Assembly: GCF_015352425.1 (NCBI RefSeq)
Contig: NZ_JADKNH010000007.1
Location: 1 to 64,000 of the forward strand
DNA length: 64,000 bases
Direction: 5' to 3'
From: Fusibacter ferrireducens
Lineage (GTDB): Bacteria; Bacillota; Clostridia; Peptostreptococcales; Acidaminobacteraceae
A model generated the notes under the pieces. It had not been told where the DNA came from. It made no database searches and saw only the letters and a list, made by a program, of their open reading frames with translations. The position numbers and the translations under genes are program-made. This document shows positions 36,981 through 45,778 of this stretch, piece by piece. Each line of letters opens with the position of its first letter. Positions within the stretch are counted from its first letter, which is position 1.

Positions 36981-38198
36981 CTATAATCTCTTCTTTGGCC
37001 TTGCAAATAACTTCTGCACTTTTAATAATATTTGAGTGCCTGCTATAGCAGGTTTCATCAGAGGGGTCTCCATATATGTTTTTACCTCAATCAATCTCTG
37101 GGGTATCTGAATGGATTGAGGGCAATGTTCCAGACATTTACCGCAGTTTTTACAGAGAGATGCGTATGAGGGCGCACCATTTGCACCACCAAGTTGAAGC
37201 CAGTAAAACCCTTTCATTTTTTTTTGATTCAATAAGAATACAGAGTTATAGAGATCAAAGCATCTGGGAATATCCACGCCAAATGGACAGGGCATACAAT
37301 ATTGACAACCTGTACAAGGAATTTTTTGCAGTTTATGATATACAGCCTTGACATCAGATATAATCCGAAGCTCTTCTCTTGACATAATCTGTATGCCAGA
37401 TCTCTCAGCATAAAGTAAGTTGTCTTGTAAATGCTGCTGTTCAGTCATTCCTGAAAGCACCATAGTCACCCCAGGATGATTCCAAATCCATCTAAGAGCC
37501 CACTCTGCTGGTGATCGCGTGTCATCAAATGCGCGGTACGCTTCCAATACTTTCTCAGGCAGATTTTTAACAAGACTCCCTCCTCTAAGCGGTTCCATTA
37601 CAAACACTGCAATGCCCTTTGAAGCGGCATACTCTAAACCCGCCTTGCCAGCTTGATTTAAGTCATCTAATAGATTATATTGAATTTGACAAAAATCCCA
37701 TGGATATGCATCAATAATCTCTTTAAACAAAGTGCGATCACCGTGGAAGGAAAAACCCACATGATCAATCTTTCTTTCACTTTTTAGAGTCTTCAAAAAT
37801 GTCAATGCATTCATTGAATTGAATTTTGTCCACGTCTCACGATTGAGAGCATGCAATAAATAGTAGTCTATACAATCAACTTTCAGTTTCCGCCTCTGAT
37901 CTTCAAATATTTTAGATAGGTCTGATGCCCTTTGAACGGACCAAGGTGGCATTTTCGTTGCAATTTTCACCTGTTCTCTATAGCCTGAACTCAAGAATTT
38001 GCCTAAAAAAATCTCACTCTGACCACCATGATAAAAATAGGCTGTATCTATATAGTTTACACCTGCCTCAATTGCCTTTTTAAGAAATTCTGTAGCTTTT
38101 TCTTCATCAATTTTACCTGCAACGACCGGAAATCTCATACCGCCATAGCCTAATATCGAAACCTGGTCCCCTGTGGATTGTACTTCTCTGTATTGCAT
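36981..38198 (-). CDS. Aldo/keto reductase with C-terminal 4Fe-4S clusters
   Basis: This 405-residue two-part enzyme has an N-terminal TIM-barrel aldo/keto reductase domain (about 1-280), with GYGGMRFP at the start, the catalytic NYIDTAYFYHGG block and VGFSFHG, then a C-terminal region with two cysteine groups, CTGCQYCMPCPFGVDIPRC and CKNCGKCLEHCPQ, of the ferredoxin type. Such enzymes (annotated as ferredoxin-dependent oxidoreductases of the aldo/keto reductase family) are common in Clostridia; their substrates are poorly known. The start has AAAGGTAG upstream. Confidence 0.9.
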   Translation of the reverse strand: MQYREVQSTGDQVSILGYGGMRFPVVAGKIDEEKATEFLKKAIEAGVNYIDTAYFYHGGQSEIFLGKFLSSGYREQVKIATKMPPWSVQRASDLSKIFEDQRRKLKVDCIDYYLLHALNRETWTKFNSMNALTFLKTLKSERKIDHVGFSFHGDRTLFKEIIDAYPWDFCQIQYNLLDDLNQAGKAGLEYAASKGIAVFVMEPLRGGSLVKNLPEKVLEAYRAFDDTRSPAEWALRWIWNHPGVTMVLSGMTEQQHLQDNLLYAERSGIQIMSREELRIISDVKAVYHKLQKIPCTGCQYCMPCPFGVDIPRCFDLYNSVFLLNQKKMKGFYWLQLGGANGAPSYASLCKNCGKCLEHCPQSIQIPQRLIEVKTYMETPLMKPAIAGTQILLKVQKLFARPKKRL

Positions 38199-38233
38199 GT
38201 TCTACCTTTCTTCCGTTTAAAAATCTTTCATTT

Positions 38234-38288
38234 AAAAAAAAAACCTAGCAACCTCAGTCAATCGTTCTATACTAAAGCTCTCTAGGTT
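38234..38288 (-). terminator. Terminator after the Rossmann/chemoreceptor fusion gene
   Basis: AACCTAG (38242-38248) pairs with CTAGGTT (38282-38288). On the minus strand the hairpin, with a 33-base loop, is followed by a long T run (38234-38241). It lies about 95 bases past the fusion gene. Confidence 0.75.
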
Positions 38289-38380
38289 CAAACTATGTCT
38301 AGTAAATATTTCACTGTAAATTCATCACCGTAGATTCTATTCAACAGGAACCAGCCTTAGCCTAGATTCACTTATTTTCT

Positions 38381-39163
38381 TTAAATTTGATTTAAAACGT
38401 TGACAATTTCTTTCATTTGAGCCGTTGTTTTTTCTTGTTCAGAAGCAATCCGGTTGAGCTTAGACACTTCCATTGTGATGCGCTCATTTTCAAGTCCAAG
38501 TGATTGTAATAACTCCGCTATTTGTCCAGCAAACGTACTGGTTGTGTCCGACATTTTTTGAACTTCTGTGGCGACCACAGAAAAGCCCTTCCCGTGTTCT
38601 CCTGCTCTTGCAGCTTCAATATTGGCATTGAGTCCTAAAATCTTAATTTGTTGCGTTATTTTGTTCACCGCTTTAGTCATCTCATCTGTTTGCAGAATAA
38701 ATTTTTTAGATTCTTCCGATGCATTAACCAATTGTTTATTAATGTCTAGCAGTTCGCCTGTAACCGATAAGATGTAATCCATTTCCTTGTGTAATTTATC
38801 ACTGGTCTCCGTAATCTGTTCCAACTGATAATTAAGCCTATCCGTAATTTTGGTCTGCTGATCCACAACCGTCATCAAAAGTGCAGCCACATCAGATTGG
38901 ATAATGCGTTTTTTTTTACCGTATTGTTCCATTAAAGTGTTTAGAACATTTTCACTACCTGTCGCTTCTATGATCAAATCAACTTCTGATGCTATTTGTG
39001 TCAAATCCATTACGCAATTTATGCCCAATTGCTTTGCAAGCAAAACCCCCTGAGATTGTTGATTTCTATCCACAACCGTTTTTATTTCAACTTCATCCAT
39101 TTGATGAAAAAGTTCTATAAGTTTCTTCCCACCAGTTCCAGCACCTACAATTGCAATTTTCAT
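38381..39163 (-). CDS. Cytosolic chemoreceptor-like signalling protein with N-terminal Rossmann domain
   Basis: This 260-residue protein with no membrane segment joins two domains. Residues 1-105 are a Rossmann fold: MKIAIVGAGTGGKKLI gives GxGxxG, followed by TVVDRNQQSQG with an acidic residue after the second strand (VVD) and a VDLIIEATGSENVL block like the NAD-binding domain of aspartate dehydrogenase-type proteins. Residues about 110-260 are a coiled coil with the chemoreceptor tip motif LNANIEAARAGEHGKGFSVVATEVQKM (about 178-204). The receptor arm is short compared with typical methyl-accepting proteins, similar to small soluble transducers such as YfmS. It could report NAD(H), or a ligand bound like it, to CheA/CheW. 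That role is inferred. Confidence 0.8.
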   Translation of the reverse strand: MKIAIVGAGTGGKKLIELFHQMDEVEIKTVVDRNQQSQGVLLAKQLGINCVMDLTQIASEVDLIIEATGSENVLNTLMEQYGKKKRIIQSDVAALLMTVVDQQTKITDRLNYQLEQITETSDKLHKEMDYILSVTGELLDINKQLVNASEESKKFILQTDEMTKAVNKITQQIKILGLNANIEAARAGEHGKGFSVVATEVQKMSDTTSTFAGQIAELLQSLGLENERITMEVSKLNRIASEQEKTTAQMKEIVNVLNQI

Positions 39164-39256
39164 ATATTAATCCTCCCACATTTCAGTTAAAATCTATTTA
39201 AAACCGTGCTCTATTTTTAGGCTCTAAGTACACGTTTATTATACCATTTAATCGTC

Positions 39257-39826
39257 CTAAAATAGGAATTGTTTTTTTACAAATTCGACATTTAAAATCC
39301 AGGTAATATACATGAGCACACTCAAACTTGAAGTTGCAAATCGAATAGAATTTGACGTGTATATCGGCAATAAAAAATAATGTAATTCAAGATAAACGAT
39401 GATCCAATCTACTAAGAAAAATCCCAATAAAGCAAACAACACAATTCTATGATTTAAAGTATGCTTTTTCCTCTTGCTATGCGCTATTGCTGGCATCACC
39501 AGCAACGATATTGTTAACATAAAAAGAAACGTTCGCATCTCAATTTGGGCTTCAAAGAAGCGCATACCACTTGAAAACAATTTTATGGCAAAGCCGAAAA
39601 AAATTAACCATTCTATGCCGTTGATCAAATCTATCAGAAAATGAGAAAGTAAATCGCTATCAAAGGCTTCTTTTCTCAAATGCTTTATGACTAAAATCTC
39701 AATCAACAGCCAGATTAAAATCATTAAAACGGCTATTGGCTTTCCAGTCGCATTCGCATGATCTAATGCGACAATCCAATAAAGTAGACCTATTAACATT
39801 AAAAATAACAAATATATTTTTCGCAA
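39257..39826 (-). CDS. Integral membrane protein of unknown function
   Basis: This 189-residue protein has about five to six hydrophobic segments (about 5-20, 25-45, 65-85, 95-115, 130-150, 165-185) and few charged residues. I do not recognise the family. The TTG start at 39826 is favoured because AGGGGG lies six bases upstream; the longer frame to 39865 would begin in the promoter-like TTGACG sequence. It is divergent from the redox pump operon. Confidence 0.6.
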   Translation of the reverse strand: MRKIYLLFLMLIGLLYWIVALDHANATGKPIAVLMILIWLLIEILVIKHLRKEAFDSDLLSHFLIDLINGIEWLIFFGFAIKLFSSGMRFFEAQIEMRTFLFMLTISLLVMPAIAHSKRKKHTLNHRIVLFALLGFFLVDWIIVYLELHYFLLPIYTSNSIRFATSSLSVLMYITWILNVEFVKKQFLF

Positions 39827-39978
39827 GATATGCCCCCTAAAAATCACAATATTAATTCTCGTCAATTATAACTTAAAAAAAAATTTTAATAAAGTCATTA
39901 AAAATAGATATATCTCAATAACATTTGGATATATATAGAAATGAGACACTTTAAAGAACCTTAAAGGAGGGAAGACCC

Positions 39979-40950
39979 TTGAATCTATCGCTGAAAAATG
40001 TCAAATTTATGAAACAAGCCATGATGAGAAAAGTACTCTATTCACTTTTGCCAATCGTATGTGCCGGCATCTACTTTTTTGGATTACGTGTACTTGCATT
40101 GCTTATTGTCGTAACCTTATTCGCCTGTTTAACCGAATGGGTCTTTGTTAGAAAAACAACTCATAAGATAACAGAAGCCGTCCTTATTACTGCTATTTTA
40201 TTCACATTGACATTGCCACCCCAAACCCCTTACTGGATTGCCATTATCGGCATCATCTTCGGCGTCCTCTTCGGAAAAATGGTGTTTGGTGGATTTGGTA
40301 AAAACCCATTTAATCCTGCTTTAGTGGGCAGAGCTTTTATCTATGTCAATTTTCCAAAATTCATGACGGTTGAATGGACCAAGCCTGTTGATGGCCTATT
40401 GGGAGGTTTCACGACTTATCTAGGGCAACCGATTGATGCCATCACACAATCCACGCCTATGTTGATCTACAGAGCCACTGGAGAGACTGCGCCTATCAAA
40501 GATATGTTGTTTGGCAACATCGCAGGCTCAATCGGCGAAACCAGTGCTCTTTTAATCATTTTAATGGGCATCTATCTCATCTACACAAAAACAGCTGCTA
40601 AAGAAACCATATTCAGTGTCCTTGCCGGTTTTCTAATTATGGATTCTATCTTCTATTTTTCAGGATTTCAGCAAGTGCCCAACCCTATATATGGCCTTCT
40701 AGCTGGTGGCATCCTATTTGGAGCTGTTTTCATGGCCACTGATCCCATCTCATCCCCTAAAACTTTCCAAGGTCGAATTGTTTACGGCTTATTAATTGGA
40801 TGCATCACGGTGATCATAAGGGGATTCGCCTTGTTTGCCGGTGGTATTATGTTCGCTATATTAATTGGCAATACATTTGCACCCATCTTAGATGAAGCTG
40901 TAAATGCGATTAAAAATCGCAAAAAACTTCCTGTAAAGGAGGGAAAATAA
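39979..40950 (+). CDS. rnfD: RnfD/NqrB-type membrane subunit of an electron-transfer ion pump
   Basis: This 323-residue integral membrane protein binds covalent flavin. It has the family motif GGFGKNPFNPALVGRAF (about 104-120) and the flavinylation region DAITQSTPM, with Thr159 as the likely FMN anchor. The usual triplet before it is SGAT; here it reads QST, a changed but plausible site. The length matches RnfD (about 310-350), not NqrB (about 410). It is the first gene of an operon with RnfG, RnfE, RnfA and an NqrF-type subunit. The TTG start is supported by AAAGGAGGG upstream. Confidence 0.88.
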   Translation: MNLSLKNVKFMKQAMMRKVLYSLLPIVCAGIYFFGLRVLALLIVVTLFACLTEWVFVRKTTHKITEAVLITAILFTLTLPPQTPYWIAIIGIIFGVLFGKMVFGGFGKNPFNPALVGRAFIYVNFPKFMTVEWTKPVDGLLGGFTTYLGQPIDAITQSTPMLIYRATGETAPIKDMLFGNIAGSIGETSALLIILMGIYLIYTKTAAKETIFSVLAGFLIMDSIFYFSGFQQVPNPIYGLLAGGILFGAVFMATDPISSPKTFQGRIVYGLLIGCITVIIRGFALFAGGIMFAILIGNTFAPILDEAVNAIKNRKKLPVKEGK

Positions 40951-41558
40951 TGGCAAAGAAAAAACAAATCCTGTACCCAGTTGTCTTCATGGTGATATTA
41001 ACCGCTTTGTTTACTTTTGTGCTTGCCTTTATAAATGCAAGCTCCCTTGATCTCATAAAGGAACAAGAAGCCCTTAGAATCCAAAAATCTATATTATATG
41101 TTTTCAATATACCTTTTGAAGCGCAGGATGCTGTCATCCAAAAAACTTTTGATGAAAATGTTACTACTAAAACAATTAATGGCAAAGTATATTATATCTA
41201 CAGTGTGGATAACATGATTAAAGGTTATGCGTTTCAGTTTTCTGGGAGAGGCCTCTGGGGCACCATCACAGGCAATATTGCCATATCGCCAGAATTCGAT
41301 ACCGTACTCGGCATTGACTTCATCTCACATTCTGAAACGCCAGGATTGGGAGGGCGTATCGATGAGTCTTGGTTTAAAGAACAGTTTCGAAACATGCCGA
41401 TCAAGACAAAAGCCCCTGTGATATTCAAACCTGCTGAAGGCGGTACTGTTGATGCTGTAACTGGTGCTACACTGACTTCAAACTCAGTACGAGACATGGT
41501 CAACCAATTTGTAACAGACCTCTCAGACATAAAAAAGGAGGTAAAGCTCAATGAATGA
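40950..41558 (+). CDS. rnfG: RnfG/NqrC-type FMN-binding subunit
   Basis: This 202-residue protein has one N-terminal membrane helix (about 8-30) and an extracytoplasmic domain that carries covalent FMN. The motifs GRGLWGTITG (about 99-108), HSETPGLGGRI (about 127-137) and DAVTGATLTS (about 168-177) are the family signatures, with Thr174 as flavin site. Length is near that of RnfG (about 200) rather than NqrC (about 260). It starts one base before the end of the previous gene, so translation is coupled. Confidence 0.92.
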   Translation: MAKKKQILYPVVFMVILTALFTFVLAFINASSLDLIKEQEALRIQKSILYVFNIPFEAQDAVIQKTFDENVTTKTINGKVYYIYSVDNMIKGYAFQFSGRGLWGTITGNIAISPEFDTVLGIDFISHSETPGLGGRIDESWFKEQFRNMPIKTKAPVIFKPAEGGTVDAVTGATLTSNSVRDMVNQFVTDLSDIKKEVKLNE

Positions 41559-42168
41559 ATTAAAACGCGTCTTTAAAGAAGGCATTATCAAAGACAATCC
41601 TGTCTTTAGACAAATACTTGGCATCTGCTCTTCCCTTGCTGTGACAAATTTACTTCTCAATTCTCTTGTTATGGGGATTGGCCTCATGTTTGTCACAGGT
41701 TTTTCAAGTTTTACAGTTTCGCTGATACGTAATCAAACCCCAAAACACATTCGAATGATGGTTCAAACACTTATTATATCCGCTTATGTTATTATTCTAG
41801 ATATCTTCTTAAAAGCATACTGGCCAACGATGTCTAAAGCCTTAGGACCTTATGTGGGATTAATCATCACCAACTGCATTATCATGGGGCGCTGTGAAGC
41901 GTTTGCTCAAAAGAACAAACCGCTCATCTCATTCTTTGATGGTTTGACCATGGGACTTGGCTATACCATCGTTTTGCTCTTCATTGCCTTTTTCCGAGAG
42001 CTCCTTGGCTTTGGATCACTCTTTGGTATTCAAGTGTTGGGCGAAGGATGGGTCAATTGGACCCTGATGATTATGCCACCAGGTGCATTCTTTATGCTTG
42101 GAATCGTGATTTGGATCACAAGAAATGTCTTTCCTAATAATGATGAAAAAGGAGGTGCTCAGGCATGA
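41551..42168 (+). CDS. rnfE: RnfE/NqrD-type membrane subunit
   Basis: This 205-residue protein has six predicted membrane helices. The two half-symmetric cysteines used for the iron site shared with the RnfA/NqrE subunit are present in GICSSLAVTN (about 26-35) and ITNCIIMGR (about 108-116). The remaining core LGFGSLFGI fits the family. It overlaps the neighbouring genes by 8 and 4 bases, consistent with a tight operon. Confidence 0.92.
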   Translation: MNELKRVFKEGIIKDNPVFRQILGICSSLAVTNLLLNSLVMGIGLMFVTGFSSFTVSLIRNQTPKHIRMMVQTLIISAYVIILDIFLKAYWPTMSKALGPYVGLIITNCIIMGRCEAFAQKNKPLISFFDGLTMGLGYTIVLLFIAFFRELLGFGSLFGIQVLGEGWVNWTLMIMPPGAFFMLGIVIWITRNVFPNNDEKGGAQA

Positions 42169-42755
42169 TTGAAATCAATCCACTAGTCATATTCTTTGCT
42201 TCAATTTTTACCAATAATATGATTCTATCAAACTTTCTCGGCATGTGTTCCTTTATAGCTGTCTCCAATGAAATTAAGACCTCACTTAGTTTAGGTCAAG
42301 CCGTTACCTTCGTGCTTGCTTGCACCACTGTACTCAATTATTTTATCTATCATTACATCCTTGTCCCTTGGGGATATGAGTACCTTAGATTCATCGTTTT
42401 CATCATTGTTATTGCTGCATTCGTTCAGCTTGTGGAAATGATTATAGAACGATACTTTGAAACACTTTATTTCTCTCTTGGTATTTTTTTACCACTGATT
42501 ACCGTAAATTGTGCAATCCTTGGGGTTTCTCTTTTTATGACGATCAGAGATTACAATCTATTTCAATCTTTTGCATTTGGAATCGGTTCTGGATTGGGCT
42601 GGACGCTTGCCATCGTTGCCATGGCTGGAATTCGGAAAAAAATAAGAAATGCTAAATTGCCTAAAGGGCTAGAAGGCCCAGGAATCACCTTAATCATTAC
42701 AGGCATTATGGCGCTCGCTTTTTTAGGTTTTTCTGGAATCGTTCAAATTCAATAG
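42165..42755 (+). CDS. rnfA: RnfA/NqrE-type membrane subunit
   Basis: This 196-residue protein has six predicted membrane helices and is homologous to the previous subunit with inverted topology. The conserved cysteines lie in FLGMCSFIAVS (about 24-34) and TVNCAILGVSL (about 108-118). With RnfE it forms the membrane iron site of the pump. Start overlaps the rnfE stop by 4 bases. Confidence 0.92.
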   Translation: MIEINPLVIFFASIFTNNMILSNFLGMCSFIAVSNEIKTSLSLGQAVTFVLACTTVLNYFIYHYILVPWGYEYLRFIVFIIVIAAFVQLVEMIIERYFETLYFSLGIFLPLITVNCAILGVSLFMTIRDYNLFQSFAFGIGSGLGWTLAIVAMAGIRKKIRNAKLPKGLEGPGITLIITGIMALAFLGFSGIVQIQ

Positions 42756-42765
42756 GAGGCATACT

Positions 42766-43875
42766 ATGACAACTCTGAGCACTATTGCAATTACCATCTT
42801 AGTTATAAGTAGCATCACAGGGACATTGGCTTTTCTTCTATCTCTCGCCAATAAAACCATTGCAAATTATGGCGAAAAGAAACTCACGATTAACGAGAGC
42901 AAAGATTTTGTCGTTGATGGTGGAGAAACCTTGCTGTCTTCTTTAGTGGATCAAAAGGTTTTCATACCTTCTGCTTGTGGTGGTAAAGGGAGTTGTGGCT
43001 ATTGCAAAGTCACTGTAATAGAAGGTGGCGGACAAATTCTCCCCACAGAACTCGGATATGTTTCACCCGCTGAGCAAAAACAAGGTGTAAGACTTTCTTG
43101 CCAATTAAAGATTAAGGAAGATATGAAAATTCAGATTCCTGAGGAACTGTTTAGCGTCAAACAATTTGATTATCGCGTGGAATTCATAAATGAGGTCACA
43201 CCTACTATAAAACATTTAAGACTAACACTCCCCATAGGTGAGGAAATTCAATTTAAAGCAGGACAATATGTCCAAATTTTAGCACCTAAGTATAAGGGCA
43301 ATGATGAAGAGGTTTATAGGGCCTACTCGCTGGCCTCTTCACCTCTGGATAAGAAGGCCATTGAACTCTATATTGGACTCGTTAAAAATGGCATTGCCAC
43401 CACTTTCGTACATGATTATCTCAAACCCGGTGCCAAACTCACCGTTGTAGGTCCCTATGGTGATTTTTTCTACCAAGATACGAATCGTGAGATGGTTTTA
43501 GTGGCTATTGGGACTGGAATGGCCCCCATTATGTCCATTTTAAAATTCATGAGAGACAGCGGCATCCAGCGCAAAGCTACTTTTTACTTTGGTGCACGCA
43601 CAAGAGAAGATTTATTTGAAATGGAGACACTTGAACAACTTGAAAAAGAACTGCCAAACTTTAAATTGATCACTTGTCTCTCACGTCCTACAGAACAATG
43701 TCAGTGGACAGGCGAAAAAGGTCGAGTGACCGATCTTCTGGAAAAGTTCTTGGATGATGGCGCGAATAAAGAAGCCTATCTCTGTGGCAGTCCTGTTATG
43801 ATTGATTCTGTGATCCCAATTTTAATGTCAAAGGGCATTCCAGAATCACAGATTCTATATGATAAATTTGAGTAG
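42766..43875 (+). CDS. nqrF: NqrF-type NADH-oxidising flavoprotein subunit
   Basis: This 369-residue protein has one N-terminal membrane helix (about 5-27), a plant-type 2Fe-2S ferredoxin domain with ligands C71, C77, C80 and C112 (SACGGKGSCGYC, then LSC), and a ferredoxin reductase module with the FAD motif RAYSLAS (185-191) and NADH motif GTGMAP (about 249-254). This is the electron input subunit of Na+-NQR and is absent from Rnf complexes, which use RnfC and RnfB instead. It closes the five-gene operon, 10 bases after rnfA, and is followed by a terminator. Confidence 0.93.
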   Translation: MTTLSTIAITILVISSITGTLAFLLSLANKTIANYGEKKLTINESKDFVVDGGETLLSSLVDQKVFIPSACGGKGSCGYCKVTVIEGGGQILPTELGYVSPAEQKQGVRLSCQLKIKEDMKIQIPEELFSVKQFDYRVEFINEVTPTIKHLRLTLPIGEEIQFKAGQYVQILAPKYKGNDEEVYRAYSLASSPLDKKAIELYIGLVKNGIATTFVHDYLKPGAKLTVVGPYGDFFYQDTNREMVLVAIGTGMAPIMSILKFMRDSGIQRKATFYFGARTREDLFEMETLEQLEKELPNFKLITCLSRPTEQCQWTGEKGRVTDLLEKFLDDGANKEAYLCGSPVMIDSVIPILMSKGIPESQILYDKFE

Positions 43876-43978
43876 GATGACGAAATTCCTTATACATTCT
43901 ATATTTTAAACTCAGTCAAAATATGAAAAATACTACTATAAAAATGCTACTCTATGTTTATTGCAAACAGATATTTAT

Positions 43979-44038
43979 GGCGTCTATACGTGTACATGCC
44001 CAGTTGTACCGAAGTGTTATAGACGCCCTATTTTTTTG
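43979..44038 (+). terminator. Terminator of the redox pump operon
   Basis: GGCGTCTATA (43979-43988) pairs with TATAGACGCC (44018-44027), followed by a T run on the plus strand. An inner GTAC/GTAC pair may add a second stem. It lies about 105 bases after the nqrF stop, in a region with no gene. Confidence 0.85.
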
Positions 44039-44066
44039 TCTCTTCTTTTTCAAGGTTTTCTATACT

Positions 44067-45422
44067 TTATGCAGTGTGTTTTGAAGCACCGTTCTTTAAG
44101 ACTAAAACGCTATTAATCCATACAAATAGAATGCCGAGAATCCCCATTGCTATAAAGGCAAATCTTAAATCCACTAAGTCACCCATTACACCCACTGCAG
44201 GGAATAAAATAATCATAAAAAAACTAAAAACCATACTGGCAAAAGATAAAATTGTCGCCCTGTTTTCACTTGGTACCAATTTATTAATATAATCGGTCAT
44301 GGCTATATAAGTCACACTCTCCGTCATCATCATAATCACAAAGAATACATAGTGATAGGGCGTTAAAGCAATCCCCCATATACACGCTACAGTTATCCAC
44401 GGCGCGCCTAAAAGAATACCACGTTCTTTAACCACACTTTCAATCCGATGGACTTGAGTTGAAATAATTGCAGCGGCCACTGATGAAATGGCAAGGATTA
44501 ATCCTATTTGACTTTCGCTGTAATGCAGAGATTTAAAATAATTTTGATTATAGTAAAAAATACAGGTACAGAAAGTTGCGATTAATTGTCCTAGCACCAT
44601 CAAAGAGGCAATTTTAGGATTTGATTTTACAACCGTAATGCTATCTGTCAGTTGATTTTTAAAAGTGACAAATCCGTTCAGTAAAATATCGTTTATTTTA
44701 CTTTCATTTGCTTGTTCAACTTCTATGGCTTCAACTTCTATAGCTTCAACTTCTATGACTACATCTTCTATGATTGCATCTTTATTTGTCTCAAGATCAT
44801 GTCCCCTCTTTTCAATCTCTGGTTCTATAAAAGTTAGAGACTGGATAATACTGAGCATACCAATCACTATTGTAATGTAAAATGCCACTGGATAGCTCCT
44901 CGTTGCAAAATATCCGCCCACAAAAAATGAAATAACACTTGCCGCTTGATAGAATACTTCTTTTCTGCCATTGATTTTCATGAATTCAGATGCTTTACCT
45001 AGCTCTTTTAATGAATCATATATTAGAGCGTCACCTGCTCCTGATTCTAAATTGTATGAGAGTGCTGAAAAAATAAAGGAAAGCGCAAACCCCCAAAAAT
45101 GATTTGACAACAGTAGAATAGATACACTAATCAAGGCCAAAATTCTGCCCCCCACACGGCTGACTTTCCGTCCAAGCAGATCCGCCACAGCACCAGTGGG
45201 CACTTCCATTGTAAAAGAAGTTAAATGGAAAATGGTTTCTAGTAGCCCCAATTGCGTCAACGACATGCCCTTGCTTGCTAAATAAATCATCCATATGCCC
45301 CTTGTCAAATCTAAATTGTATATCAGTGTAAATAAATAATTCTTGCCGATATTGCGTTTTAATTTCTGCTTCCTATTCATAGCACTCCTCATTTTGTTTT
45401 TCGTGTTTTTCGTGTTTTTCAT
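44067..45422 (-). CDS. Major facilitator superfamily transporter
   Basis: This membrane transporter of 451 residues, with the alternative start giving 437, has about 12 hydrophobic segments and an N-terminal loop GRKVSRVGGRILAL in the MFS signature position. The cytoplasmic loop near residues 210-235 has a short glutamate/valine repeat (VEAIEVEAIEVE). Two start sites each have a good ribosome site: ATG 45422 (TTTGGAGG) and ATG 45380 (TGAGGAG); the first adds a lysine-rich N-terminal tag (KNTKNTKNK) made by a repeated 9-base unit. The substrate is unknown. Confidence 0.8.
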   Translation of the reverse strand: MKNTKNTKNKMRSAMNRKQKLKRNIGKNYLFTLIYNLDLTRGIWMIYLASKGMSLTQLGLLETIFHLTSFTMEVPTGAVADLLGRKVSRVGGRILALISVSILLLSNHFWGFALSFIFSALSYNLESGAGDALIYDSLKELGKASEFMKINGRKEVFYQAASVISFFVGGYFATRSYPVAFYITIVIGMLSIIQSLTFIEPEIEKRGHDLETNKDAIIEDVVIEVEAIEVEAIEVEQANESKINDILLNGFVTFKNQLTDSITVVKSNPKIASLMVLGQLIATFCTCIFYYNQNYFKSLHYSESQIGLILAISSVAAAIISTQVHRIESVVKERGILLGAPWITVACIWGIALTPYHYVFFVIMMMTESVTYIAMTDYINKLVPSENRATILSFASMVFSFFMIILFPAVGVMGDLVDLRFAFIAMGILGILFVWINSVLVLKNGASKHTA

Positions 45423-45530
45423 TGTGTCCTCCAAAGTAAATTAGAATCATTGTGTCTACAAGGTCTTCGGAAGAAAAATAGCTTTCAGTTCAAATGTGGT
45501 TCACTTCTCTCTTTTTCTATAATTTACAAT

Positions 45531-45562
45531 ACAAAAAAACTCCAAGTGGATGTACTTGGAGT
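45531..45562 (-). terminator. Terminator of the orphan small transcript
   Basis: ACTCCAAGT (45539-45547) pairs with ACTTGGAGT (45554-45562). On the minus strand a T run follows (45538-45532). The nearest upstream element on the minus strand is the promoter at 45750-45778, which leaves a transcript of about 210 bases. Confidence 0.82.
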
Positions 45563-45624
45563 TCTCAATTCTAAGGTTCTTATAAAATTAAGTCTTCTTC
45601 AGACACTTGTTGGTTGACATAATA

Positions 45625-45711
45625 TTAAGTTTTAGTGAGACCTATTGCGTCTACGCTAAAATTTCCTGTAATATCATGTGCAACTGCAAAGTATGAAAGC
45701 CTGAAGTTCAT
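45625..45711 (-). CDS. Possible 28-residue peptide within a small orphan transcript
   Basis: An ATG at 45711 opens a 28-codon frame: it begins MNFRLSYFAV and ends IGLTKT with a TAA stop. A GAGAAAT box lies a few bases upstream, a weak ribosome site. It sits between a near-consensus promoter (45750-45778) and a terminator (45531-45562), which supports a real transcript but not necessarily translation. I do not recognise the peptide. The unit may instead be a small regulatory RNA. Confidence 0.35.
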   Translation of the reverse strand: MNFRLSYFAVAHDITGNFSVDAIGLTKT

Positions 45712-45749
45712 GGTATTTCTCACTTTCTAAAAAAATATAATACCCCTAC

Positions 45750-45778
45750 ATTGTAACTTGATTATTAGAACAAGTCAA
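45750..45778 (-). promoter_or_regulatory. Promoter of the orphan small transcript
   Basis: On the minus strand, TTGACT (45778-45773), a 17-base spacer and TACAAT (45755-45750). This is close to the housekeeping sigma consensus. Confidence 0.7.

Noticed and set aside
41234-41551. Antisense frame over the RnfG gene as a possible extra subunit
   Set aside because: It is an overlapping shadow; the plus-strand frame has all expected motifs.
43979-44038. A structured RNA element after nqrF
   Set aside because: A terminator with a long loop explains the pairing and the T run; no known RNA family is recognised.
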